This document shows, one piece after another, positions 35,488 to 43,645 of a DNA stretch of 64,000 bases; within the stretch, counting starts at the first letter, position 1, and every line of letters begins with the position of its first letter. This stretch comes from Candidatus Binatia bacterium (GTDB lineage: Bacteria > Desulfobacterota > Binatia > Bin18). A model generated the notes under the pieces. The model did not search any database and was not told where the DNA came from. It was given only the letters and a program-made list of their open reading frames with translations. The stretch lies in the NCBI GenBank assembly GCA_022826945.1, contig JAJDTY010000080.1:98005-162004 (forward strand), written 5' to 3'. A program made the translations under genes and the position numbers.

Positions 35488-36366
35488 ATGTCCGAACAGC
35501 AAGCAGACATCTCAGCCCAACGCGTAACCTATCGCGTCGAAGAAGAACTCACCATTATCGGCGACGCCTGGGGAGACACCGGCAATCCGCCAGTCCTGCT
35601 CCTGCACGGTGGTGGCCAAACGCGCTTTGCCTGGGGGAATACGGCCCGGACCCTGGCCGAGCACGGCTGGTATGCCGTGTCTCTGGACCTGCGCGGGCAT
35701 GGTGAGAGTGGCTGGGCTCCGGACGGCAATTACAATATCGAGAAGTTTTCCGCGGACCTCCACGTTGTGCTGGGCCATTTCGACCAACGGCCGGTCTTGG
35801 TCGGAGCCTCCCTTGGCGGCATTACCTCAATGCTGACCGAAGGGGAGGCGCCGCAGCCGGTGAGTGCCGGGGTGGTGCTGGTCGATGTCACGCCGCGGGT
35901 AGAGCAGAAAGGTGTGGACCGCATTCGAGCCTTCATGACCGCCCGGCCCGACGGCTTTGAGAGTCTGGAAGAAGTCGCCGATACCATCGCCGCCTATATT
36001 CCCCATCGTCCCCGCCCAAAAGACGTGAGCGGTCTGGCCAAAAATCTGCGCAAGGGAGAGGACGGCCGCTACCGCTGGCACTGGGACCCGGACCTCATGA
36101 ACCCGGCCCGCTTTCGACGCGACCCCGAACGGCTCATGGCCGCGGCTCGCGGGCTGCGTCGGGTGCCGACCCTGCTGGTTCGGGGAAAACTCAGCGATGT
36201 GATCAGCGACGAAACGACCCAGGAATTTCTCGACGCCGTGCCGCATGCCAAATACGTTGATGTGTCTGATGCCGGCCATATGGTCGCCGGGGATAAAAAC
36301 GACATCTTCAGTCAGGCAGTCATTGAGTTCCTGGCTGATATCAGGGCAACAGCGCCAGCCGCCTAG
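35488..36366 (+). CDS. Alpha/beta hydrolase
   Basis: A 292-residue alpha/beta hydrolase: VLLLHGGGQTRFAWGNTA (oxyanion), LDLRGHGESGWAPDG, GASLGGITSML (nucleophile Ser), LLVRGKLSDVISDE (acid) and DAGHMVAGDKND (catalytic His). It resembles esterase/peroxidase-like or epoxide hydrolase-like members; the reaction is unknown. It is divergent from the amidase and 314 bp upstream of the dimethylformamidase genes; a decayed gene lies between. Confidence 0.85.
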   Translation: MSEQQADISAQRVTYRVEEELTIIGDAWGDTGNPPVLLLHGGGQTRFAWGNTARTLAEHGWYAVSLDLRGHGESGWAPDGNYNIEKFSADLHVVLGHFDQRPVLVGASLGGITSMLTEGEAPQPVSAGVVLVDVTPRVEQKGVDRIRAFMTARPDGFESLEEVADTIAAYIPHRPRPKDVSGLAKNLRKGEDGRYRWHWDPDLMNPARFRRDPERLMAAARGLRRVPTLLVRGKLSDVISDETTQEFLDAVPHAKYVDVSDAGHMVAGDKNDIFSQAVIEFLADIRATAPAA

Positions 36367-36381
36367 GCAGGCGCGCTGGGC

Positions 36382-36566
36382 CTACGGCCCCCGACCCATA
36401 GTGTAAAACTCGTCGTTGGGTCGCATATCGGTCAGACGGGTCATGCGACAGGGCAAAAGAGGCAGCAATAGCGCCGATATCCCAGCTATCCTCATCGCTG
36501 AAGCCGTGTTTTGAGTAAGTCTTCGAGTCGGGCAACCGGATAACGGCTGGTGGGTGCGTCTGACAT
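36382..36566 (-). pseudogene. Remnant of a carboxymuconolactone decarboxylase/AhpD-like gene
   Basis: The minus-strand frame from ATG 36566 starts MSDAPTSRYPVARLEDLL, like the N-terminus of peroxidase-related CMD proteins, and hits a stop. In the next frame KHGFSDEDSWDIGAIAASF continues, and in a third MTRLTDMRPNDEFYTMGR ends the gene, both matching the C-terminus of the family (typically HGLSDEDxWDIxAI and NDEFYxMGR). About 100 residues of the middle are missing. It is a deletion plus frameshift remnant, recognised by eye. Confidence 0.6.
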
Positions 36567-36679
36567 ATCCGTCCCTTTTATCAGGGGACATCCAGGGCTT
36601 GCCAAAAAATCTTGGCTTTCGTAATGGAGCCAGCTAGGCTAGGGGCTCGTCCGTGAGCAGGAGACAAAAGGAGGGTCAC

Positions 36680-37102
36680 ATGGAAAACAAGCCGGAAAAA
36701 ACAGCCCTGCAAGACGATTACTCCTACCGGGCGGTTGATGCCTATAACACCCGGATGTACCTCCTGCCGGCGCTCGCCGACCCCGAGCGCCGCGCCGCGC
36801 TGATTGCCGAGCACCGTGCCCGTCCGCTATATGAGGCCGCTCAGCCCGGCAAACCGGCCCCCATGGACAGTCCAGAGCTGGCCCGTCTGCTGGACCGCCT
36901 GCGTGTCGTCCCCCAACAGGACAAACACGTCATTATCGAGACGCGCCCCTGGGAGGAATATCGTATTGGTGTTTTGCCTGGTGTCCGGGGTCAGGCGGTT
37001 GAAATAACGGACGAAGCCTATCCTACTCGGGAAGATGCTGAGCATGCGATTTTCCTCAAGCGCCTCAACGCCTTACTCGACGCGTATGGGATTACAGACT
37101 AA
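36680..37102 (+). CDS. N,N-dimethylformamidase small (alpha) subunit-like protein
   Basis: A 140-residue protein that precedes the large dimethylformamidase-like subunit by 23 bp. The known enzyme pairs a ~130-residue light chain with a ~760-residue heavy chain in the same order, which supports the call. Visible segments include YRAVDAYNTRMYLLPALADP and HVIIETRPWEEYRIGVLPG. It probably stabilises the catalytic subunit. ATG 36680 follows AAAAGGAGGGTCAC. Family assignment rests on context and size more than on a signature motif. Confidence 0.7.
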   Translation: MENKPEKTALQDDYSYRAVDAYNTRMYLLPALADPERRAALIAEHRARPLYEAAQPGKPAPMDSPELARLLDRLRVVPQQDKHVIIETRPWEEYRIGVLPGVRGQAVEITDEAYPTREDAEHAIFLKRLNALLDAYGITD

Positions 37103-37125
37103 GCCGCAGTTCGTAGGAGAGACGT

Positions 37126-39501
37126 ATGACGACACTGGGGATTACCGGCTATAGCGACCGTATTTCCGTTCAACCCGGGCAGACTATTCAATTCTATGTG
37201 CATTCCGAACGTAACGAATCCTACCGGGCCGATATCGTCCGGCTCATCCATGGCGATACCAATCCCGATGGCCCTGGCTATAAGGAAGAAGAAATTGTCA
37301 CCTCGGTGAGTGGTGAGTATCCGGGGCGTCATCAAGCCGTCCATGCCGGCTCGTATATTTGTGTGCCACACGACGCGCGGTTCGATATCAGCAGTTTCAC
37401 CCTGATGGCTCTTGTCTTGCCCACAACGCCCACCAAAGGTGTGCAGGGCATTATCACGAAATGGTCTGGGCCGGAGGAGACGGGCTACGGCCTGTTTATC
37501 GACGATCAGGGCGAGTTGGCCGTGCGGATAGGCCGGGGAGACGGCGTGGTCGAACAGTTGTCTTCGGGTAAACCGCTGTTCCGTAAGGTGTGGTATCTGG
37601 TGGCGGCGAGCTTTGACGCGGCCAGCGGTCATATGACCTTGGTGCAGGAACCGATTGTGACCAGCACCAACACGGGGCACGGGATGCGTTTCATCCATCC
37701 CATCGAAGAAACCCGTGCTACAGTTGAGCGGTCCGGCTCTCCTCAGACTCCCGCCCCGAATGACTGTCCGGTGCTGATCGCCGCGGCAACCACTCGGGCC
37801 CATTCAGGTCGACACATCTGTGGCGGGCATTTCAGCCATGTGCACTCGCCCATCGAGATTCCAGAGCACGAAGCCAAGTTCAACGGGCGGATAGAACGCC
37901 CGGCTATCGCTAATCGCGTGCTCAACCGGGCGGAAATTGAACGCGTCCTGCAAGGTCCCCGGCCCCTCCCGACCGAGCTGCGTCCGGCGCTGGTTGCAGC
38001 CTGGGATTTTGCGGCCAATATCGTTCCGAATGCGTCCTCGACCCAGGTGCTGGACGACTCCTTGCACCGCCTGCATGGTCACTGCATCAACATGCCGTCG
38101 CGCGGCATGCCCGGCCACAACTGGACTGCGGACCATATGAGTTTTACGGCCGCGCCCCAGGAGTACGGAGCGATTCATTTTCATGACGATGCCGTAGACG
38201 ACGCACGCTGGGAGATTGATTTTGCCCTGACTGTTCCCGAAGACCTGAAAAGCGGAGTGTACGCCGCCCGCCTGCGTTTGGACGGGCAGGATACGCCCGG
38301 CAGTGAGGACTACATCCCTTTCTTTGTTCGTCCCCCGGCGGGCAGACCCACCGCCAGGATCGCGGTGATCATTCCCACGGCCAGTTACATGGCCTATGCC
38401 AACGAGAATCTCAGCGCGGACTCACAGGTCGCCCAGCTCCTGACCGGTCGCGTGCCGCTGATGCAGCCCGGAGACCTCCTGCTCCAGGAAAAGGATGGCT
38501 ACGGATACGGCACCTACACCGTCCATAGCGACGGCTGGGGGGTGCATATCTCCTCGCGGCTGCGGCCCATTCTCAATATGCGGCCCAAATACACGCACGT
38601 GCTGTCGCCGTCGGTCTGGCAACTGAACGCCGACCTGCATCTAACTGACTGGCTTGAAGCCATGGCGTTTGACTTTGATGTGCATACGGATGAAGACCTG
38701 CAACGCGAAGGGGTCGAACTGCTCAAGCAATACCGCGTCGTGCTGACCTGCCACCATCCCGAGTATTGCTCGGAAGAAATGCTGGACGCCTACGAAGCCT
38801 ACCAACAGCAGGGTGGGCGCTGGCTCTATCTGGCAGCCAACGGTTTTTACTGGTGTACGGTGTTTCACCCCGATAATCCCGCCCTCGTCGAGGTGCGCAA
38901 AGGTGACAACGGCACGCGGGCCTGGACCATCAGCCCAGGGGAATATTGCAACGCCTTCGACGGAAAACACGGTGGCCTGTGGCGGGTACGGGGCAGGAAT
39001 ATGAGCAAGCTGACCGGCGTGAGTTTTACCTCGTTCGGTCTGACGGCCTCAAGCTATTACCGCCGAGCCCCGGACAGCTTCCGGTCGGAATGTGCCTGGA
39101 TGTTTGAAGGCATCGGCGAAGACGAGCCGATTGGAAATTTCGGTCTGGTCGGAGGTGGAGCCGCCGGGCTGGAACTCGACCGCTACGACCTGGAACTCGG
39201 CACGCCCCATAACGCCTTTCTACTCGCCCACTCCGAGGGACATAACGATATCTTTGTGACGGTCTCAGAGGAGTCGACGTTCAATGCGCGCGGCTATTTT
39301 GCGGCCGGGGGCACCGGCGACCAGAATCCCTATATCCGGGCGGACATTGTCTACTTCAAGACGCCGAATGACGGGGCGGTGTTCTCGGCCAGTTCCATGG
39401 CCTGGTGCGGCAGTCTCTCACACAACAACTATGACAATAATGTGTCGCGTCTGACCGCCAATGTCATTCGCGGCTTTCTCCAGGATGGACCGTTGCCGTA
39501 A
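37126..39501 (+). CDS. N,N-dimethylformamidase large (beta) subunit-like protein
   Basis: A 791-residue protein with an N-terminal beta-rich part, a LamG/concanavalin-like lectin domain (about 75-290) and a C-terminal catalytic part (about 330-790) with a Rossmann-like segment ARIAVIIPTASYMAYANE. Dimethylformamidase uses a mononuclear iron held by Tyr, His and Glu; candidate ligands here are Y424 (MAYANE), Y464 (GTYTVH) and the H-P-E motif H544/E546 (TCHHPEYC). The reaction is DMF to dimethylamine and formate. The natural substrate in this organism may be another small formamide. It forms an operon with the small subunit. Confidence 0.78.
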   Translation: MTTLGITGYSDRISVQPGQTIQFYVHSERNESYRADIVRLIHGDTNPDGPGYKEEEIVTSVSGEYPGRHQAVHAGSYICVPHDARFDISSFTLMALVLPTTPTKGVQGIITKWSGPEETGYGLFIDDQGELAVRIGRGDGVVEQLSSGKPLFRKVWYLVAASFDAASGHMTLVQEPIVTSTNTGHGMRFIHPIEETRATVERSGSPQTPAPNDCPVLIAAATTRAHSGRHICGGHFSHVHSPIEIPEHEAKFNGRIERPAIANRVLNRAEIERVLQGPRPLPTELRPALVAAWDFAANIVPNASSTQVLDDSLHRLHGHCINMPSRGMPGHNWTADHMSFTAAPQEYGAIHFHDDAVDDARWEIDFALTVPEDLKSGVYAARLRLDGQDTPGSEDYIPFFVRPPAGRPTARIAVIIPTASYMAYANENLSADSQVAQLLTGRVPLMQPGDLLLQEKDGYGYGTYTVHSDGWGVHISSRLRPILNMRPKYTHVLSPSVWQLNADLHLTDWLEAMAFDFDVHTDEDLQREGVELLKQYRVVLTCHHPEYCSEEMLDAYEAYQQQGGRWLYLAANGFYWCTVFHPDNPALVEVRKGDNGTRAWTISPGEYCNAFDGKHGGLWRVRGRNMSKLTGVSFTSFGLTASSYYRRAPDSFRSECAWMFEGIGEDEPIGNFGLVGGGAAGLELDRYDLELGTPHNAFLLAHSEGHNDIFVTVSEESTFNARGYFAAGGTGDQNPYIRADIVYFKTPNDGAVFSASSMAWCGSLSHNNYDNNVSRLTANVIRGFLQDGPLP

Positions 39502-39545
39502 GGGGGATATTAGAGGGGTTCCGACAAGCCCGTGCCTGTCCTGTG

Positions 39546-39776
39546 TTAAGCGGCATGCTCAACGGCTTCCTCAAGAAGCTCATGCAGCAGGGTTTGATAC
39601 GGTTTTTGTCTCTTTGCCGCCAGTCTCCGTAGTTTGGTCAGCAGTCCGGGATCAAGCCGAATCGCGATTAATTGCTTGGAGTGATCTTTCCTGGGCCGAC
39701 CAACGCGCCGGCCCCGTGACAGCTCTTCGTCGCTCATCTCCGGAATATCGCTGAAGTCAATTTTAGAGTCTGGCAT
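39546..39776 (-). CDS. BrnA/CopG-type antitoxin
   Basis: A 76-residue protein starting MPDSKIDFSDIP, with GRRVGRPRKDHSKQLIAIRL and a C-terminal helix pair (LLTKLRRLAAKRQKPYQTLLHELL in pieces), the pattern of BrnA ribbon-helix-helix antitoxins. The ATG 39776 overlaps the stop of the degraded brnT upstream, as in normal brnTA operons. With its toxin partner deleted, it is an orphan antitoxin. Confidence 0.8.
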   Translation of the reverse strand: MPDSKIDFSDIPEMSDEELSRGRRVGRPRKDHSKQLIAIRLDPGLLTKLRRLAAKRQKPYQTLLHELLEEAVEHAA

Positions 39777-39855
39777 ATGCCGCACGTTCTTTCCGCGACG
39801 CCTGGCGTGCGCTGATCATAATTTGAGATCGCTTTTGTATATCCCAGGAGAACAT
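39763..39855 (-). pseudogene. Internally deleted brnT toxin remnant
   Basis: A 30-codon frame from ATG 39855 reads MFSWDIQK, the usual BrnT start (MFxWDxxK), directly joined to SQIMISARQASRKER, the usual BrnT C-terminus (IRIISARxATxxER). About 60 middle residues that hold the RNase fold are missing, but the frame stays open to a TAA overlapping the antitoxin start. Recognition is by eye. Confidence 0.7.
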
Positions 39856-39958
39856 ATTTCTGTATATACAAAAATATAGAGAAACAAGGACGATTATTCC
39901 ACCTTCCTCCCAGCGAGGACTCTCATTTGCTTGGGCGAAAGATCAACAGAGGAATGAG

Positions 39959-40537
39959 ATGAAACCAGTCACACGCTGCGCATGGGCCAAAAACGCGCTG
40001 GCGATTCAGTACCACGACGAGGAATGGGGTGTGCCGGTGCACGACGACCGGACGCTGTTCGAGTTTCTCATCCTCGAAGGCGCCCAGGCCGGTCTGAGTT
40101 GGGATACTATCCTCAAAAAGTGCGCCCACTATCGGATTGTCTTTGATAACTTTGACCCCGTTCGTGTCGCCCGCTACACGCCACGTAAAGTTGAGCGCCT
40201 GCTGGCCGACCCCGGTATCGTGCGAAACCGGCTGAAGGTCGAGTCCGCCATAAAGAATGCAAACGTCTTCCTCGCTGTCCAGAAAGAGGCGGGCAGCTTC
40301 GATGCTTATATCTGGCAGTTTGTCGGTGGACGGACGCGCCAGAACACGTGGCGCACCCTGCAAGAGATCCCGGCGCGTACCGTGCAGTCGGACGCGATGA
40401 GCAAGGACCTCAAAAAGCGTGGCTTCTCTTTTGTGGGGTCAACAATCTGTTATGCCTTCATGCAGGCCACCGGCATGGTCAATGACCACACCACAGACTG
40501 TTTTCGCTATGCTGAAGTGGAGGCTCTTAGCCCGTAA
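39959..40537 (+). CDS. tag: DNA-3-methyladenine glycosylase I
   Basis: A 192-residue Tag glycosylase. Zinc-snap residues are visible as C in TRCAWAKN, H in YHDEEWGVP, and H/C in NDHTTDCFRY; the helix-hairpin-helix core contains LEGAQAGLSWDTIL. It removes alkylated adenine from DNA. It converges on the alcohol dehydrogenase with an 11-bp overlap of their 3' ends. Confidence 0.93.
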   Translation: MKPVTRCAWAKNALAIQYHDEEWGVPVHDDRTLFEFLILEGAQAGLSWDTILKKCAHYRIVFDNFDPVRVARYTPRKVERLLADPGIVRNRLKVESAIKNANVFLAVQKEAGSFDAYIWQFVGGRTRQNTWRTLQEIPARTVQSDAMSKDLKKRGFSFVGSTICYAFMQATGMVNDHTTDCFRYAEVEALSP

Positions 40538-41537
40538 TGACGATCTTACCAAAATGCGTGGCGCTCTCCATCAGTTTCAATGCGTCCTGAGCTTCCTCAA
40601 ACGGATACACCCGATCAATCACCGGCTTGATCTGATTCACTGCCATGGCCGTGTTCATCTCTTCAAACATCTCGCGTGAGCCAACATAGACACCCTGGAG
40701 TCGCAGGCTCTTCATCAGCACCGGAATGGGATTCACCTCACCATCTGTGCCGGCCAGAATCCCGATCAAGCCAATAAAGCCGCCGACCCGCGTGGCCTCC
40801 ATCGATTGTACCAACGTCCCGGCCCCGGCCACTTCGACCACCTGATCAACCCCCACCCCATCGGTGAGTGCCAACACCTTTTTGCCCCACTCGGGTGTGG
40901 TCTTGTAATTAATGACTTCGGACGCGCCGAGCTGTGTGGCGCGTTCCAGTTTTTCGTCGCTGCTTGATGTAATAATCGTGCGCACCCCGGCGGCTTTGGC
41001 AAACTGAAGGGCAAAGATCGAGACGCCACCGGTTCCCAGAATCAAGATCGTGTCACCGGCTTTCATATTGCCTCGCGTGACCATACTCTGCCAGGCGGTG
41101 ACTGCGGCGCAGGGCAGCGTGGCCGCGTCTTCATACGTCATATAATCGGGAATCTTCACCACCCCGTCTTCGTGCAAGATGACCAGTTCGGCCCACATGC
41201 CGTCCACGGCACCACCGAGCGCTGAAGCCCCATGAGACGCGTCCGGCCCACCGGCCAGCCAGTTCTGAAAGAAAATACCGGCGACCCGGTCGCCCGGTTT
41301 CACCCGTGTTACGCCTTCACCAGTGGCAACCACCTCGCCTGCGCCGTCGGACAGGGGAATCAACGGCAGCTTGAGACCCCGCATCCCGCCGTATTTGACG
41401 GTCATGAGGTCCCGATAATTGAGTGACGTGGCTTTGACCCGAATAGTAATCTGACCGGGACCGGGCTGCGGGTCGGACCGGTCCGCAAGAGTTAAATTTT
41501 CAATGCCGAATTCCTGATTGATTTGCCACGCGCGCAT
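40527..41537 (-). CDS. NAD(P)-dependent alcohol dehydrogenase/quinone oxidoreductase (MDR)
   Basis: A 336-residue medium-chain dehydrogenase/reductase. The N-terminal GroES-like domain (SLNYRDLMTVKYGGMRG, PLIPLSDGAGEVVATGEGV) lacks the catalytic zinc cysteines, and the Rossmann domain has ILILGTGGVSIFALQFAKAAG. It therefore fits the zinc-free quinone oxidoreductase or crotonyl-type MDR group. It uses NAD(P)H; the substrate is unknown. The LLM enzyme lies 28 bp upstream on the same strand, suggesting an operon. Confidence 0.85.
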   Translation of the reverse strand: MRAWQINQEFGIENLTLADRSDPQPGPGQITIRVKATSLNYRDLMTVKYGGMRGLKLPLIPLSDGAGEVVATGEGVTRVKPGDRVAGIFFQNWLAGGPDASHGASALGGAVDGMWAELVILHEDGVVKIPDYMTYEDAATLPCAAVTAWQSMVTRGNMKAGDTILILGTGGVSIFALQFAKAAGVRTIITSSSDEKLERATQLGASEVINYKTTPEWGKKVLALTDGVGVDQVVEVAGAGTLVQSMEATRVGGFIGLIGILAGTDGEVNPIPVLMKSLRLQGVYVGSREMFEEMNTAMAVNQIKPVIDRVYPFEEAQDALKLMESATHFGKIVITG

Positions 41538-41565
41538 GTCAGCAACTCCTTTCGGATTTGTTTTT

Positions 41566-42582
41566 TTAGGTGGAAAACGCTTTGACTATCGAGCGCCAGC
41601 GGGCATCGTTCACACCCGGACGGTCGGGATGATAGAAGGCTACCCGGTCAAGCAGGCCGTCGTACTTTGCTTTGAGCATGGCCGGGACCTCATCCGGGGA
41701 GCCGGTCACCGCATACTCGTCCAGCATCTCATCGGTCACGTCCTTGGCCATGGCCTGCCACTCGCCCTTGGCCGCTTTGGCGTTCAGACGGAGACAGACG
41801 TCGCCCCAGCCGTGGACATCCAGCACGGGTTTATACGTTCGGGTCGAGGCATAGAACGCAATCTGCATGCGTACCTTTTCGCGCATGGCGTCCACTTCTT
41901 TCTGCGTGTCACCCATAATCACAAAAGATGAGCTTGAGACCACCACGTCTTTTCGGCTGCGACCGGATTTCCGCGCCCCCTCTTCGATCTGGGGGATCAC
42001 CCGTTCACGCAGAAATTTCGCGGAGTGAAACGGGTGGGCGTGAAAGCCGTCGCACAGCTCGCCCGCCAAACGGCAGATATACGGGTTCACCCCGGCGATA
42101 TAGACGGGAATCTGCGGATGGTCTATTTTCCCTGGCGAAAAGGCCGGGGTCATCAGCGTATGCTGATAAAACTCGCCCTGAAAGTCCAACGGCGTACCGT
42201 TCTGCCAGCAGTCCCAGATCGCCCGCAGCGCCAGAACAATCTCGCGTAGCTTCGGACCCGGCGATTCCCATTTCACACTATACCGCCGCTGGTTATGGCC
42301 TTTCACTTGGGTGCCGAGTCCCAGCACGAATCGCCCGTTTGAGGCACGTTGCAGGTCCCAGGCCGTGTAGGCCAGCGACATCGGGCTGCGCGGAAACGAC
42401 AAGGCAATCGCTGTGCCGAGTGTGAGTTTGGTGGTGGCGGTCGCCGAGACGGCGAGCGAAAGAAAGGGGTCGTGCTGGTTCTCCATGCTCCACACCCCGT
42501 CAAAACCCATGTCCTCGGCATTACGCGCAATCGTAATCGCTTCGTCGAGCGAGCGGGCAGTCAGTAAGCTATCGAGCTTCAT
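41566..42582 (-). CDS. LLM-class flavin-dependent oxidoreductase
   Basis: A 338-residue TIM-barrel protein of the luciferase-like monooxygenase superfamily, TIGR03617-like. It starts MKLDSLLTARSLDEAITIARN and contains the SMENQHDPFLSLAV, GTAIALSFPRSPM and LGLGTQVKGHNQRRY segments that shape the flavin or F420 site. ATG 42582 is chosen because the family start is close. The electron donor may be F420 or FMN; this is not decided by sequence. It lies upstream of the MDR dehydrogenase. Confidence 0.85.
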   Translation of the reverse strand: MKLDSLLTARSLDEAITIARNAEDMGFDGVWSMENQHDPFLSLAVSATATTKLTLGTAIALSFPRSPMSLAYTAWDLQRASNGRFVLGLGTQVKGHNQRRYSVKWESPGPKLREIVLALRAIWDCWQNGTPLDFQGEFYQHTLMTPAFSPGKIDHPQIPVYIAGVNPYICRLAGELCDGFHAHPFHSAKFLRERVIPQIEEGARKSGRSRKDVVVSSSSFVIMGDTQKEVDAMREKVRMQIAFYASTRTYKPVLDVHGWGDVCLRLNAKAAKGEWQAMAKDVTDEMLDEYAVTGSPDEVPAMLKAKYDGLLDRVAFYHPDRPGVNDARWRSIVKAFST

Positions 42583-42690
42583 ATGCGTCCTTCTCTGTTG
42601 CATGGTGGGCCGTCAGCGTGATCCGGTCCCAGCGGGCCGTACGTTGCAGCCGCCCTCTTATCAGTTACCCGCTAGATGTCCAGAGTGGTT

Positions 42691-43536
42691 CTAACGGGAA
42701 CTGAAAGGAAGGCGTGCAAAACGACGGTCGAGTTCCTTCTTTGCCTGCTTGCGGAGCTGGATGCAATTTCTATAGCGCCAGCCGGTCCTGAGCCAGTCCC
42801 ACATGCCTCCCTTCTGAAGAGGGTTCATGGCTTGGGCAAAGCCCAGCACACCGGACTGCGGCTTTTTGATTTGTAGCAGGGCGGGGAGATTGTCGAGAAC
42901 AGGCCCTCCGAGCGTTACACGGGCGCGGGTTCGGGTGTTTTCCAATACCAGATTGAGCGTATAGTCCCCGTCCAGCCCTGGGATATCCTTCCCGTACAGA
43001 CGCAGCTCGGGAGGGTGGCGGTGTTCTTTGACCGGATCTGCCTCACTCTCCTCCGGTTCCATGAACCGCACCCAGTCCAGTTCTCCGGTAGCGGAGAGCT
43101 GGTACTCTTTCTCTCCACCCTGACTAGGCGCAACCTGGACGTAGCGCGTGAGAACCGGGCCGGTCATTGTCTGTTGTGTCTTCACGGCGACCAACTGCAA
43201 AGCCAGTCCGAACGTGGCGTCGTACCACTCGGGTGGAAGCGCGAGGCGCTTTTTCTCAATGATAAGAGAAACGCCGTTCGGCCCGGGCGGTCCGGCGATC
43301 CATCCCACAGACACGTTGGCCAGCACGAGCGCTTCGTATCGGCCCTCAGGTGAGCGTTTCTCGAAGAGGGCGTATGCCTGCCGATACGCCCCGTAGCTGC
43401 GGCCAAGTTCGGAACAGAGATGATGGAAACGCAGGGGGTGATCCCGATCGAAAACCGGTGGTCCCACATATTGCTGGCCCAAGGCGATACTTGCGGACAA
43501 TAAGAACAACGCCGTAATGGTAATAATCTTGGACAT
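42691..43536 (-). CDS. Exported protein of unknown function
   Basis: A 281-residue protein with a signal peptide (MSKIITITALFLLSASIALG, cleavage near GQQ) and a soluble domain. I recognise no family. Segments such as LRLYGKDIPGLDGDYTLNLV suggest a beta-rich fold. The longer upstream frame is rejected because the signal peptide begins at 43536. It stands alone between an LLM gene and the MFS transporter on the same strand. Confidence 0.65.
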   Translation of the reverse strand: MSKIITITALFLLSASIALGQQYVGPPVFDRDHPLRFHHLCSELGRSYGAYRQAYALFEKRSPEGRYEALVLANVSVGWIAGPPGPNGVSLIIEKKRLALPPEWYDATFGLALQLVAVKTQQTMTGPVLTRYVQVAPSQGGEKEYQLSATGELDWVRFMEPEESEADPVKEHRHPPELRLYGKDIPGLDGDYTLNLVLENTRTRARVTLGGPVLDNLPALLQIKKPQSGVLGFAQAMNPLQKGGMWDWLRTGWRYRNCIQLRKQAKKELDRRFARLPFSSR

Positions 43537-43645
43537 CGTGTGCGGCAAACAAGGTGCGAACCTGACGCTTGAATTTTCCGGACCTGTCTCTATTTGTACC
43601 GGCGTTCGGACCGGGACTGAACCCACTTTCCGCGGAAACCAATGT

